DNA of 25,906 nt from a virus (IMGVR_UViG_3300020478_002014:1-25906); one strand, 5' to 3'. Counted from the stretch's first letter, positions 1 through 7,853 are shown. Numbers and translations: made by a program. Notes: generated from the letters alone by a model not told the origin.

Positions 1-519
1 ATGCGCGTAAAACTCAGTCAAAACTTTTACCTCGACGAATTCACGCGCTCGCAAACTGCAGCGCGTTTCGGTATTGATAACAGCGCCCCGCCAGCTCCTA
101 GCATCCGTTTAATGCGTCTCTGCCGGAACCTGCTGCAACCCCTGCGCAATGAGATCGGCCCGATTCACATCAGCTCAGGCTATCGCAGCCCGGCGCTGAA
201 TAAAAAGATCGGCGGCTCGAAAAATTCACAGCACCCCCTGGGTCTCGCTGCAGACATCACCGCCACCGGCAAAACTCCTCACCAGCTCGCTGCCTGCATT
301 CATGCGCGCGGAGGTTACGATCAGCTCATTTTAGAATTCGGTGAATGGGTGCATGTATCTATTCCAGAGAAAGGCGGCATTGCGCGCGGCGAGATCCTGA
401 CCGCAGTCAAAGTCCCTCGCCCATTCCGTAAGCCCAAAACCGTCTACGTTCCGGGCCTGCTATCACAAGAAGACGCCCTGAAAATCGCGCTGAAAAAATC
501 GCAAGGCGGTGCGGCATGA
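1..519 (+). CDS. Endolysin, M15-family peptidoglycan peptidase
   Basis: Predicted 172-residue zinc peptidase that cuts peptide cross-links of peptidoglycan at lysis. The core reads SGYRSPALNKKIGGSKNSQH at residues 59-78. The visible metal-ligand pattern is His78, Asp85 and His118, with Glu115 three residues before His118 as likely catalytic base (EWVH), as in M15 peptidases. There is no signal peptide or membrane segment, so export should depend on the holin encoded next, whose ATG overlaps this stop codon. The ORF starts on base 1 of the window, so an upstream start cannot be excluded, but the N-terminus looks natural for this family. Mu has an endolysin gene in the same place, ahead of the head genes. 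The family call is firm; the exact bond cut is inferred. Confidence 0.9.
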   Translation: MRVKLSQNFYLDEFTRSQTAARFGIDNSAPPAPSIRLMRLCRNLLQPLRNEIGPIHISSGYRSPALNKKIGGSKNSQHPLGLAADITATGKTPHQLAACIHARGGYDQLILEFGEWVHVSIPEKGGIARGEILTAVKVPRPFRKPKTVYVPGLLSQEDALKIALKKSQGGAA

Positions 520-767
520 TCCCAGCAATGCGCGACACTCGTGGGCGCGAATCCAAAACCCTGACCTTTGTTGCCATCAGCTGGGCGGCCCTGGTCGCCA
601 AGTTCCTGGCCGCTGGTGTGGATCTCGGCGCGTTGGGTAAACAGCCGCCCATGTCCGGTACCGAATTCGGCAGCGCCGTCAGTGTTGTGCTCCTTATCTG
701 GCTGGGCCGCGAATGGACAGAAAAGCGCAAGCCCGAGGCGCCAGCAAGTGGGGGCAAAAATGACTGA
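516..767 (+). CDS. Putative holin, two membrane segments
   Basis: An 83-residue protein with two hydrophobic stretches, about residues 15-37 and 48-67, separated by a short polar loop and ending in a charged tail (REWTEKRKPEAP). This is the size and shape of a small class II-type holin, which would open the inner membrane to release the endolysin. Its ATG overlaps the endolysin stop (ATGA), with an AAGG-type ribosome site just upstream. A second ATG at 528 is possible. The call rests on topology and on position between endolysin and spanins; I do not recognise a specific holin family. An antiholin or a generic small membrane protein is the alternative. Confidence 0.6.
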   Translation: MIPAMRDTRGRESKTLTFVAISWAALVAKFLAAGVDLGALGKQPPMSGTEFGSAVSVVLLIWLGREWTEKRKPEAPASGGKND

Positions 768-1011
768 AAAAATCCTCGGCTTTCTCGCTGCACTCGGCGC
801 CATCTTTGCGCTGGTATTCCGTGCCCGCGCTGCAGAAGAACGTGCCGAAAAAGCAGAACAGACCGCTGACCGGTCGCAAGCTATTACCCGCAATTACGAA
901 CGAATCAACACCGCCCGCGCCAGGCTGCGCGAGCAACATGCAAAGGAGGACGCCGCGTATGCTGAAGCACAAAAAGCTGGCCGCCGCGATCACTTTACTG
1001 GCCGTTACTAG
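760..1011 (+). CDS. Inner-membrane spanin (Rz-like)
   Basis: An 83-residue protein starting at the ATG at 760, which overlaps the end of the holin gene. The same frame is open further upstream to 568, but that extension overlaps the holin and is not protein-like. An N-terminal hydrophobic anchor (ILGFLAALGAIFALVF, about residues 4-19) is followed by a long charged Ala/Glu/Arg-rich helix (residues 20-75) expected to form a periplasmic coiled coil. This is the i-spanin layout: a type II anchor and coiled coil that pairs with an outer-membrane lipoprotein to fuse the two membranes at lysis. The last 53 bases overlap the start of the lipoprotein gene in another frame, a classic Rz/Rz1 arrangement. 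The family is inferred from architecture, as spanins diverge too far for motif calls. Confidence 0.72.
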   Translation: MTEKILGFLAALGAIFALVFRARAAEERAEKAEQTADRSQAITRNYERINTARARLREQHAKEDAAYAEAQKAGRRDHFTGRY

Positions 1012-1225
1012 TACCGGCTGCGCCACTCGCACCGAGTATCAACTGGCCCCGCTACCGCTGCCGCCACGTCCAGAGCTGCCGACCATCCCTGCCGATGATC
1101 TCGCGTGTCTGAGTGACAGAACCTATGACGCACTAGCGCAACGTGACAAAGCCCGCCGCCAATACGCCGACGAGCTAGAGGTCATCATCAAAACATCGCA
1201 CCTGGAGTACCTGGATGGCCGATGA
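959..1225 (+). CDS. Outer-membrane spanin lipoprotein (Rz1-like)
   Basis: An 88-residue lipoprotein beginning at the ATG at 959 inside the i-spanin gene. The N-terminus MLKHKKLAAAITLLAV is a lipoprotein signal peptide, and TSTGC places the lipidated cysteine at residue 21. The mature part opens with a proline-rich stretch (APLPLPPRPELPTIP) typical of Rz1-type o-spanins, then a short charged helix. The frame is open further upstream to 806, but only the 959 start yields the signal peptide. An AAGGAGG-type ribosome site (943-949) precedes it within the i-spanin gene. Together with the i-spanin it would disrupt the outer membrane. Its end overlaps the next gene by 11 bases. Confidence 0.78.
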   Translation: MLKHKKLAAAITLLAVTSTGCATRTEYQLAPLPLPPRPELPTIPADDLACLSDRTYDALAQRDKARRQYADELEVIIKTSHLEYLDGR

Positions 1226-1442
1226 CATCGACCGCGCACACGAACTCGAAGAGCTACACCGGGCAGCGGCCCTTAAAGCCCGTTTAACGCGCAAGCCATA
1301 CCCGCCACAAGACATCGAATGCGGCAAAGTCTTCTGCATCGACTGCGGCGACGAGGTGCCACCGGCGCGCCTGAACGTAGAACCAGAAACCCCCTGGTGT
1401 GTCGAGTGCCAGGGTTATCACGAATTAAAGGATCGTTGCTGA
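1215..1442 (+). CDS. TraR/DksA-type C4 zinc-finger protein
   Basis: A 75-residue protein with an N-terminal charged helix (MADDIDRAHELEELH) and a C-terminal C4 zinc finger formed by Cys41, Cys44, Cys62 and Cys65 (CIDC and CVEC). Small TraR/DksA homologues of this size are common in Mu-like phages at this position. Family members such as F-plasmid TraR bind RNA polymerase through the secondary channel and alter promoter choice. Whether this one does so is inference. It overlaps the o-spanin gene by 11 bases, and its stop overlaps the next start (TGATG). Confidence 0.82.
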   Translation: MADDIDRAHELEELHRAAALKARLTRKPYPPQDIECGKVFCIDCGDEVPPARLNVEPETPWCVECQGYHELKDRC

Positions 1443-1828
1443 TGGCATTAGACCAGATCAAAGAATGGACGTTTTACATGCAAGCGGCGCAGTTCGTGAT
1501 AATGATCGCGGGTTTCATTTGGGTTGCTCTCAGCAATAAACAAAAGGCCAACACCGCCGCGATCGAAGACCTGACCAAAGTCACCGCCACTGCGATCAGC
1601 GACCTGCGCAAAGACGTCGACGAAGAAACCGAAAAGCTCGGCAATCGCATCACCAAGCTCGAAACCAAACTCGAACACATGCCCGGCCATGAAGATCTCG
1701 GCGATATACACAGCCGCGTTAACGAAGCCGCGCAACGCCTGACCAGCATGGAAGGCGAGTTAAAGCAAATGAACAACACCATGCACCTGATGCACCAGCA
1801 TTTGATGAACCGAGGGGAGAAATCGTGA
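1442..1828 (+). CDS. DUF2730-family protein (Mu gp25-like)
   Basis: A 128-residue protein starting at the ATG at 1442, in a TGATG overlap with the zinc-finger gene. The frame is open back to 1319, but those residues run inside the previous gene. An N-terminal membrane segment (about residues 13-30, AAQFVIMIAGFIWVAL) is followed by a long heptad-like helix rich in Glu, Lys, Leu and Met (residues 35-125). That matches DUF2730 proteins found between the lysis and terminase genes of Mu-like phages. Their function is not established as far as I know. The membrane anchor plus coiled coil would suit a role in lysis timing or membrane association. Confidence 0.75.
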   Translation: MALDQIKEWTFYMQAAQFVIMIAGFIWVALSNKQKANTAAIEDLTKVTATAISDLRKDVDEETEKLGNRITKLETKLEHMPGHEDLGDIHSRVNEAAQRLTSMEGELKQMNNTMHLMHQHLMNRGEKS

Positions 1829-2118
1829 GCTATAAAGACATCATCAACGGCGATCAGCGTCTCGTTATTCTGCGCTTTCTCTCAGAAAACCAGGGCACAG
1901 CAAACGAGTCCGTGATCAATAAAGTGCTGGAAAGCTACGGCCACAAAATCAGTCGTGCCCAGGTTAAAACCCATCTTTATTACTTGGTCGAACAGGATCT
2001 GATCGAACTCGAAACCGTACTCAATACAGACGTCGCCCACATTACCGATCGCGGCGTCGACGTCTCTGCAGGTCGTGCCAAAGTGCCCGGCGTCGGCGTG
2101 CCGTCGGTAGGTCGCTGA
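1825..2118 (+). CDS. Mu gp26-like phage protein (VpaChn25_0724 type)
   Basis: A 97-residue protein with a GTG start at 1825 overlapping the previous stop, preceded by a good ribosome site (GAGGGGAG, 1812-1819). The sequence has a winged-helix look: DQRLVILRFLSENQG, then NKVLESYGHKISRAQVKTHLYYLVEQDLI, then a strand with HITDRGVDV. This is the pattern of the small conserved protein just upstream of the Mu small terminase gene. DNA binding is plausible from the fold but its role is unknown. It lies one base upstream of the small terminase gene. Confidence 0.75.
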   Translation: MSYKDIINGDQRLVILRFLSENQGTANESVINKVLESYGHKISRAQVKTHLYYLVEQDLIELETVLNTDVAHITDRGVDVSAGRAKVPGVGVPSVGR

Positions 2119-2119
2119 T

Positions 2120-2695
2120 ATGAGCGGATCAAAGAAGGTCACGCGGGGCCGAGGCTCGAAGATCGAACAGCTGCCCGACGAGGTCAAAGGCTTTCTCGAT
2201 GCCATGCTGCGAGATCGTGAATACTCACAGCAGGACATCCTCGCAGAGGTCAATAAACAGCTCGAAGCGCTGGGCCTCGAAGACGAAAAAATCAGCCGCT
2301 CTGGTCTGAATCGCTATTCCACAAAGTTGGCGAAGATCGGTCAGAAAATGCAAGAGCGCCAGCAGATGGCCAATGCCCTGACCAGCAAACTCGGAGAAGT
2401 GCCCCAGGGCGACATTGGCAAACTGCTGATCAACATCACCCAGTCCCTCGCGTTCGACATCCTGTCAGACGCTGCAGAAAACGACGAACCCGCCAGCCTC
2501 GGCATGCTGAAAGATCTGTCCCTGTTAGTGCGCCGCTTAGAGAGCGCCAACATGGACAGCATCAAACGCGAGAAAGAGATCCGCAAAGCCGTCGCGGAAG
2601 AGGCCGCCAACACCGCCGAAGCCGTTGCCAAGCAAGCGGGCCTGACAGCCGAAGCCGTCGCCACGATTAAAGCCGATATTCTAGGGATCGCATAA
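2120..2695 (+). CDS. Terminase small subunit, DUF3486 (Mu gp27-like)
   Basis: A 191-residue protein of the DUF3486 family. The N-terminus SKKVTRGRGSKIEQLPDEVKGFLDAML, followed by SQQDILAEVNKQL and SRSGLNRYSTKLAKIGQKM, is the helix-turn-helix region typical of this family. The remainder is helical and ends in an Ala/Glu-rich tail (residues 165-190). Small terminases recognise phage DNA and regulate the large subunit. In Mu packaging begins near the left end of the integrated genome. The gene begins one base after the gp26-like stop and its stop abuts the large-subunit ATG, which indicates cotranslation of the two subunits. Confidence 0.85.
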   Translation: MSGSKKVTRGRGSKIEQLPDEVKGFLDAMLRDREYSQQDILAEVNKQLEALGLEDEKISRSGLNRYSTKLAKIGQKMQERQQMANALTSKLGEVPQGDIGKLLINITQSLAFDILSDAAENDEPASLGMLKDLSLLVRRLESANMDSIKREKEIRKAVAEEAANTAEAVAKQAGLTAEAVATIKADILGIA

Positions 2696-4267
2696 ATGAC
2701 CACCCAGACAGAATCGAAAGAGCTACCGCTCGGCGCGATCGCAGAACGCGACTTTCAGGATCTGCAACAGTTCGACAGATCAGAGATTCTGCTGGGCTAT
2801 CAAAAGCGCTGGATCGCTGACCCGGCCCCTCTGAAGATCGCAGAAAAAAGCCGCCGTACTGGTTTAACCTGGGCCGAAGCTGCAGACGCAACGCTCTGCG
2901 CCGCTGCCGCTAAAAACGCAGGCGGTACCAATCACTTTTACGTCGGCAGTAATAAAGAAATGGCCCGCGAATTTATCGAAGCCGTGGCCATGTGGGCCAA
3001 AGCATTCGATAAAGCCGCAGGCGAAATTAACGAAGAAGTACTGGAAGACGAAGACAAAGACATCCTGACCTTTGTCGTCTATTTTCCGTCGGGCTTCAAA
3101 GTCCAGGCGCTCAGCTCAAACCCGAGCAACCTGCGAGGCATGCAGGGCAATGTCACCATCGACGAGGCGGCATTCCACGAACGCCTGGCCGAAGTGCTTA
3201 AAGCCGCGTTGGCACTCACAATGTGGGGCGCGAAAGTCCGTTTAATCAGTACCCATAACGGCGATGAAAACCAGTTTAACGAACTGATAAACGACAGCCG
3301 AGCGGGCAAAAAAGAATACAGCGTTCACCGCATCACCCTCGACGACGCATGCCGCGAGGGGCTTTATAAGCGCATCTGTCAGCGCAAAGGTACAGAGTGG
3401 AGCCAGGAAGACGAAGACGACTGGAAAGCGTCCCTGCTGCGCAACACAGCGAGCGAAGAGGATGCCCTCGAAGAGTATTTCTGTGTACCCAAATCCGGCG
3501 GCGGTGCTTACCTGTCCCGCGTCCTGATCGAAGCCCGAATGACACCGGCCCCGGTTCGGCGCTTTGCCGGTACCAGCGAATTCAACCAATGGCCCGAACA
3601 CATCCGCGAAGCCGAGATGCGCGACTGGTGCGACCAGCAGCTGCAGCCCGTACTCGCCACCCTCGACCCTAAACTGCACCACAGTATCGGCGAAGACTTT
3701 GGCCGCGTGTCCGACTTAACCGTGCTGGCACCTATGGCGATCGGTCAGGATCTGATCCGGCGCGTGCCCTTTATCGTCGAGCTGCGCAACGTACCCTTTA
3801 AACAACAGGAACAGGTGTTTAACTACATCGCCGATCGCTTGCCTCGCCTGAACAGCGGCGCACTCGATGCGCGCGGTAATGGTCAGTACCTCGCCGAGCA
3901 GGCGGGCTACCGCTACGGCGCGGGCCGCATGGAAGCCGTCATGCTGTCGCAGGGCTTTTACCTGGAGCACATGCCGAAATTCAAAGCCGCGTTTGAAGAC
4001 GACAAGATCCGCATACCGCAAGACGCCGACATCCTCAGCGATCTGCGCGCACTGCAGGTCATCAAGGGCGTACCGAAGCTGCCGGACAGTAAAACCGACA
4101 GCAAAAAAGAACGACACGGCGACGCCGCGATCGCGTTATTCCTTGCGTATTACGCCACACTGATGGAAATCGAAGAATTCGCCTACCACAGCGCCCGCGC
4201 CACGCCTTCAAGCAAACACCACCGAACCATACGCACCACCGGCGCTTTCCGCCGGGGCTGCCTGTAA
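2696..4267 (+). CDS. Terminase large subunit (Mu gp28-like)
   Basis: A 523-residue packaging ATPase-nuclease. The N-terminal ATPase has a Walker A-like EKSRRTGLT (residues 50-58), a Walker B VTIDEA (153-158) with the catalytic acid pair, and a coupling motif STHNG (185-189). The C-terminal RNase H-like nuclease has acidic candidates Asp334 (GEDFG), Asp391 (LDARGNG) and Asp476 (RHGDAAIAL). It would drive headful packaging through the portal encoded next. The length and motif order fit a complete gene. The stop codon is part of a TAAGGAG sequence that also serves as ribosome site for the portal gene. Confidence 0.95.
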   Translation: MTTQTESKELPLGAIAERDFQDLQQFDRSEILLGYQKRWIADPAPLKIAEKSRRTGLTWAEAADATLCAAAAKNAGGTNHFYVGSNKEMAREFIEAVAMWAKAFDKAAGEINEEVLEDEDKDILTFVVYFPSGFKVQALSSNPSNLRGMQGNVTIDEAAFHERLAEVLKAALALTMWGAKVRLISTHNGDENQFNELINDSRAGKKEYSVHRITLDDACREGLYKRICQRKGTEWSQEDEDDWKASLLRNTASEEDALEEYFCVPKSGGGAYLSRVLIEARMTPAPVRRFAGTSEFNQWPEHIREAEMRDWCDQQLQPVLATLDPKLHHSIGEDFGRVSDLTVLAPMAIGQDLIRRVPFIVELRNVPFKQQEQVFNYIADRLPRLNSGALDARGNGQYLAEQAGYRYGAGRMEAVMLSQGFYLEHMPKFKAAFEDDKIRIPQDADILSDLRALQVIKGVPKLPDSKTDSKKERHGDAAIALFLAYYATLMEIEEFAYHSARATPSSKHHRTIRTTGAFRRGCL

Positions 4268-4279
4268 GGAGCTGCAGAC

Positions 4280-5923
4280 ATGGCAGACAGCCCGATCCTC
4301 GACCACAACGGCCAACCGTTTAAGAAAAAAGAACTCAGCACCGAGATAGCAAACGCCAGCCTGACCGGCGTGCGCTCCGTCTGGAACTACGGCAGCGAAG
4401 CCGAACACCTCAGCCCCGAGCGTCTGGCCCGCATACTGCGCGATGCCGCCGAAGGCGAGGCCGATGCCTATCTCACGCTCGCCGAAGAAATGGAAGAGCG
4501 CGACCCGCACTATGGCTCAGTGTTGGGCACACGTAAGCGGGCACTGTCCGGCCTGCCGGTCATGGTCGAAGCCGCCACCGACGACACCCACGACGTCACG
4601 CTCGCAGACGCAGTCCGCGAACTGGTGCGCCGCCCCGAATTCGGCGACATGGTCGACGACCTGCTCGATGCCCTGGGCAAAGGCTACAGCGTCGTAGAAA
4701 TTAACTGGGATCTGAAACACTTACCGTGGGAACCGCGCACCCGCAACGAGCGCCAGACCAACGGCGAATGGCGCGAGCGCGAGGCCTACACCTGGCGCGA
4801 TCCGCGTTTCTTTAAATACGATCGGGAGCAGGGCCAGCAGCTGCGCTTAATCGACGAAGCCGACATGCTGAACGGCATCCCGCTGCCGCCGCATCGCTTT
4901 ATCGTGCATCGCCCGCGCCTTAAATCCGGCTTGCCGATCCGTTCTGGCCTAGCCCGTCTGGTCGCGGTTGCTTATATGTGCAAGGCCTATACCGTGACCG
5001 ACTGGATGGCCTTTGCCGAAGTGTTCGGCATGCCGCTGCGTGTGGGTCGCTATGGCCCAGGCGCAAATGAAAACGACATTAATACCCTGATCAACGCCGT
5101 GGCCAATATCGGCACCGATGCCGCTGCAGTGATTCCCGAATCAATGCGCATCGACTTCGAGGCACCCGGCAGCGCCCAGGGCGGCCCGGACATGTTCTTA
5201 AAATTGGCCGAATACCTCGACAAACAGATCAGCAAGGCGGTGCTCGGCCAGACCGCAAGCACCGAAGGCACCCCCGGCAAACTGGGCAGCGACGACGCGC
5301 AAGACGATGTGCGCATGGACATCCTCAAGTCCGACGCCCGTCAGCTCAGCAACACACTGAACAAATACCTGGTGCGTTCGTTTGTCGACCTGAACTGGGG
5401 GCCGCAGGAGCAATACCCACGCATTGAAGTGCAGGCGACCGATCCCGAAGACGTCACCGCCCTGATCGACAACGTCACAAAGTTGATCCCCTACGGCCTC
5501 AAGGTCGAGCGCAGTGTCATGGCCGACAGGCTCGGTCTGCCAGATCCGGCAGACGATGCCGAGCTGCTGCTCGCACCACAGCAGCAGGTAAACCCCGCCC
5601 CCGCACTGAATCATCAGCAGCCCTGCGGCTGCGGTCAGTATCACACCGCACTGAACCAGGACGGCGGCCAGATCAGCACCACAGACAGCGCCCTCGAACA
5701 GTTAGAGGGCGCGGCACTCAGCAACTGGCGCAGCCAGATCGACCCAGTTCTGCAGCCCATCCGCGATCTGCTCGATGCCGTCGACACCGCCGAAGAATTC
5801 GCCGCAGGCCTTGAGGATCTGCTCGACGATATGGACGACACCAACGTCGTGCGCGATCTTGCCGCCGCCATGTTCCTGGCCAATGGTGCAGGAGATGGTG
5901 CGGGCGATGGTTCTGCTGACTGA
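4280..5923 (+). CDS. Portal protein, DUF935 (Mu gp29/H-like)
   Basis: A 547-residue Mu-type portal. Diagnostic stretches include YLTLAEEMEERDPHYGSVLGTRKRA (residues 64-88), the GKGYSVVEINW segment (134-144) and DWMAFAEVFGMPLRVGRY (241-258). It forms the dodecameric ring at the capsid vertex through which DNA passes. The C-terminus carries a Cys-rich turn (PCGCGQYH, 448-455) flanked by two ALN motifs (442-444 and 457-459), then an acidic helical region and a GAGDGAGDGSAD tail. The ALN motifs resemble peptides repeated in the protease and scaffold and may be processing sites. The ribosome site AAGGAG overlaps the terminase stop. The stop overlaps the MuF start (TGATG). Confidence 0.93.
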   Translation: MADSPILDHNGQPFKKKELSTEIANASLTGVRSVWNYGSEAEHLSPERLARILRDAAEGEADAYLTLAEEMEERDPHYGSVLGTRKRALSGLPVMVEAATDDTHDVTLADAVRELVRRPEFGDMVDDLLDALGKGYSVVEINWDLKHLPWEPRTRNERQTNGEWREREAYTWRDPRFFKYDREQGQQLRLIDEADMLNGIPLPPHRFIVHRPRLKSGLPIRSGLARLVAVAYMCKAYTVTDWMAFAEVFGMPLRVGRYGPGANENDINTLINAVANIGTDAAAVIPESMRIDFEAPGSAQGGPDMFLKLAEYLDKQISKAVLGQTASTEGTPGKLGSDDAQDDVRMDILKSDARQLSNTLNKYLVRSFVDLNWGPQEQYPRIEVQATDPEDVTALIDNVTKLIPYGLKVERSVMADRLGLPDPADDAELLLAPQQQVNPAPALNHQQPCGCGQYHTALNQDGGQISTTDSALEQLEGAALSNWRSQIDPVLQPIRDLLDAVDTAEEFAAGLEDLLDDMDDTNVVRDLAAAMFLANGAGDGAGDGSAD

Positions 5924-7446
5924 TGCCTGATTATCGTTTCCCGTCCGAGCCACCCGCAGACGCCCTCAAATGGTTCCGCGCCAAAGGCTTTCAACCAGGC
6001 TTTGACTATCGCGACGTCTGGCAAAGCGAACACGCCCAGGCATTCACCGTCGCCAAAGCCATGCGCATGGACGTCCTGACCACCATTCGCAGCGCCTTCG
6101 ACGAAGCACTGGCCGAGGGCAAAACCCTGCAGCAGTTTCGTGCCGAACTCACACCCACGCTGCAGCGTCTGGGATGGTGGGGCCGCTCTGATGAAATTGA
6201 CCCGGCGACAGGCAATATCGTCGACGTCCAGCTCGGCAGCCCGCGCCGCTTAAAAACCATTTACCGCACCAACATGCGCACAGCTCGCGCCGCCGGTCAG
6301 TGGCAGCGCATCGAACGCCGCAGCATGACGCACCCATACCTGGTCTATGAACTCGGGCCGTCAGAGCAGCATCGCGTGCAACATGTCGGCTGGGCCAGGC
6401 TGATCCTGCCTGCTGATGACCCGTTCTGGTCGACCCATTACCCGCCCAATGGCTGGGGCTGTAAATGCCGCGTGCGTCAGATCACCAGACGGGAAAAAGA
6501 TCGCCTGATGAAAACCGGGCGCTATAGCGACACCGCGCCCCCGATCCGCACGACCGAATACATTAACGACCGCACCGGCGAAGCGATCCAGGTGCCCAAC
6601 GGCATCGACCCCGGCTGGGACTACAACCCCGGCCAGGCACGCGGAGCAGCTGTACAGCAGCACCTGCAGCAAACCGAGAAGGAATTCGCCACCACTATGG
6701 CGAAGCCGGTACCGGCAGAAGGCGTGCAGGTGTTCCCGTCAGATCTCACGTTCAGCACCTGTAAGCACGTCACACAAGACGGCGTGCAACAGATCCTGAC
6801 ACAGATCCCAGGGATCGCACCTCAACTTGAAAAGTTCGCCCGGTATATGGAAGCGCACCCGACTAAAACGCTCTTTTTAAAGCAGACAGAGCAGGGGCGC
6901 GGGCGCAATGCCGATAAGCTCGCCGAACCAGTCGGGCAGTTCCTCGGCATGCCGCCCCGGCAAGCGCGCAGCGCGTACTACATGCCAAATGCAAGACGAG
7001 CCAACGGCTGGACACCGCTGGTGTTCGATTATGTGGTGGTAAAAGCGAAAGCCTCAGATAAGCTGTCTAATATAGATCCTGACATCATGGCCGCCGCTGT
7101 CGACGCTGCGGCGCGTGCCCACGCGGTTGGTGATTCGTCGAGATTCTTCTCTTTACGGGCGACCTATGATGCCCTGGTCGGTGAGTCGCACGCTGGGCTG
7201 GTCAATACCTGGATACATGAAATCGGGCATCAAGTGCATACCTGGGCGGAGCTGCCACAGCCACCGACGACCAAGGCACTTACTCGGTATTCATCTGCAA
7301 ACAGCTATGAATGGCACGCTGAACACTTTACGGCTTGGCTGCTTAACCGTGAACGATTGGCGCAGTGGGATGAAGGCATCGCATTGTACTTTGATAAACT
7401 GATAGAGGATGCGATCCGATCCGATCGCAAACCACCAAACATATGA
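5923..7446 (+). CDS. F: MuF-type minor head protein fused to a metallopeptidase-like domain
   Basis: A 507-residue two-part protein. Residues 1 to about 240 are a phage Mu F-like head morphogenesis domain: FPSEPPADALKWFRAKG at the start, then IYRTNMRTARAAGQW and the hallmark PPNGWGCKCRVRQI with Cys180 and Cys182. MuF proteins sit near the portal inside the head. Residues about 265-507 are not part of that fold. They contain NTWIHEIGHQVH, an HExxH zinc motif at His432-Glu433-His436, and downstream SYEWHAEHFTAWL with Glu467 or Glu463 as third ligand. This pattern resembles gluzincins of the anthrax lethal-factor type (HExGH plus an E..AE.F helix). The 3' part of the gene uses a visibly more AT-rich codon mix. 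It is probably an injected effector or toxin domain, though processing of head proteins is possible. Confidence 0.85.
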   Translation: MPDYRFPSEPPADALKWFRAKGFQPGFDYRDVWQSEHAQAFTVAKAMRMDVLTTIRSAFDEALAEGKTLQQFRAELTPTLQRLGWWGRSDEIDPATGNIVDVQLGSPRRLKTIYRTNMRTARAAGQWQRIERRSMTHPYLVYELGPSEQHRVQHVGWARLILPADDPFWSTHYPPNGWGCKCRVRQITRREKDRLMKTGRYSDTAPPIRTTEYINDRTGEAIQVPNGIDPGWDYNPGQARGAAVQQHLQQTEKEFATTMAKPVPAEGVQVFPSDLTFSTCKHVTQDGVQQILTQIPGIAPQLEKFARYMEAHPTKTLFLKQTEQGRGRNADKLAEPVGQFLGMPPRQARSAYYMPNARRANGWTPLVFDYVVVKAKASDKLSNIDPDIMAAAVDAAARAHAVGDSSRFFSLRATYDALVGESHAGLVNTWIHEIGHQVHTWAELPQPPTTKALTRYSSANSYEWHAEHFTAWLLNRERLAQWDEGIALYFDKLIEDAIRSDRKPPNI

Positions 7447-7673
7447 CACCAACACTCGACGAACTGATCAAACGCAACCAGGCAAGCGCACCCAGCCCCG
7501 CATTCACCAAAGCGCAGCAACTGCTGCGCGCCGATCCAGCGCCTGCAGACCTCGAAGATCAACTGCTGACACTAGAACAGCAAGTCCGCCCGAACGAGCG
7601 CGATCAGTTTGGTGATCTCTGGTCGACCTTCATGCTCACGCACACGCCCACGCTACCCTCTGACGATCAATAA
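7443..7673 (+). CDS. Small unknown protein downstream of MuF
   Basis: A 76-residue acidic protein with no family I recognise. Its ATG overlaps the MuF stop codon (ATGA), so the two are probably co-translated. The sequence is mostly helical, with SPAFTKAQQLLR, DLEDQLLTLEQQV and DQFGDLWSTFML, and has a Pro-rich acidic end. There are no signal peptide, membrane segment or cysteines. Its base composition is phage-like, unlike the genes after it. Two readings are open: a conserved small head-related protein, or a partner or inhibitor of the metallopeptidase-like domain encoded immediately upstream. It is the last gene before the accessory block. Confidence 0.6.
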   Translation: MTPTLDELIKRNQASAPSPAFTKAQQLLRADPAPADLEDQLLTLEQQVRPNERDQFGDLWSTFMLTHTPTLPSDDQ

Positions 7674-7678
7674 AACCT

Positions 7679-7700
7679 AAGCCTCTGTGAGGGTCTTTCT
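7679..7700 (+). terminator. Weak terminator-like hairpin after the MuF pair
   Basis: The arms AAG-CCTC (7679-7685) and GAGG-(GT)-CTT (7689-7697) can pair around a 3-base TGT loop, with a 2-base bulge, and run into a T-rich end (TTTCT). The stem is short and interrupted, so it is at best a weak intrinsic terminator. It sits just after the last phage-like gene and before the accessory genes. Confidence 0.25.
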
Positions 7701-7745
7701 GTGCTCTTATGGCACGGTGGCATGGAATAAAGGCGAAAATGGCTA

Positions 7746-7759
7746 TTAAACGCGTTTAA
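7746..7759. promoter_or_regulatory. 14-bp perfect palindrome, possible operator
   Basis: TTAAACGCGTTTAA is a perfect palindrome within the 218-bp non-coding gap 7674-7891, which otherwise holds no ORF I can support. It lies about 130 bases upstream of the first accessory gene. Its position and symmetry suit a binding site for a dimeric regulator, but no regulator gene is visible in the window. It could also be chance in an AT-rich stretch. Confidence 0.35.
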
Positions 7760-7824
7760 ACGGCAATTTACGGTACTGATCGGCAGGTTTGAGTGTTGTA
7801 ACTGTAAAGAAGACTGTCTGGCCA

Positions 7825-7853
7825 TTGTTTCTATGACCAGTGTTGTGTAAAAC
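7825..7853 (+). promoter_or_regulatory. Weak sigma70-like promoter candidate for the accessory genes
   Basis: TTGTTT (7825-7830) and TAAAAC (7848-7853) are separated by 17 bases and lie about 40 bases upstream of the ATG at 7892. Each box matches the consensus only partly. The support is mainly positional: this is the largest gap in the window and it precedes genes of different composition. Confidence 0.2.

Noticed and set aside
568-759. Upstream extension of the i-spanin frame
   Set aside because: It runs inside the holin gene, is Trp/Pro/Ser-rich nonsense, and would bury the membrane anchor; ATG 760 is better.
7817-7824. CTGGCCAT resembling an arm of the hairpin at 10623
   Set aside because: CTGGCCA occurs at many places in this GC-rich phage DNA, so a paired site flanking the cargo is not supported.
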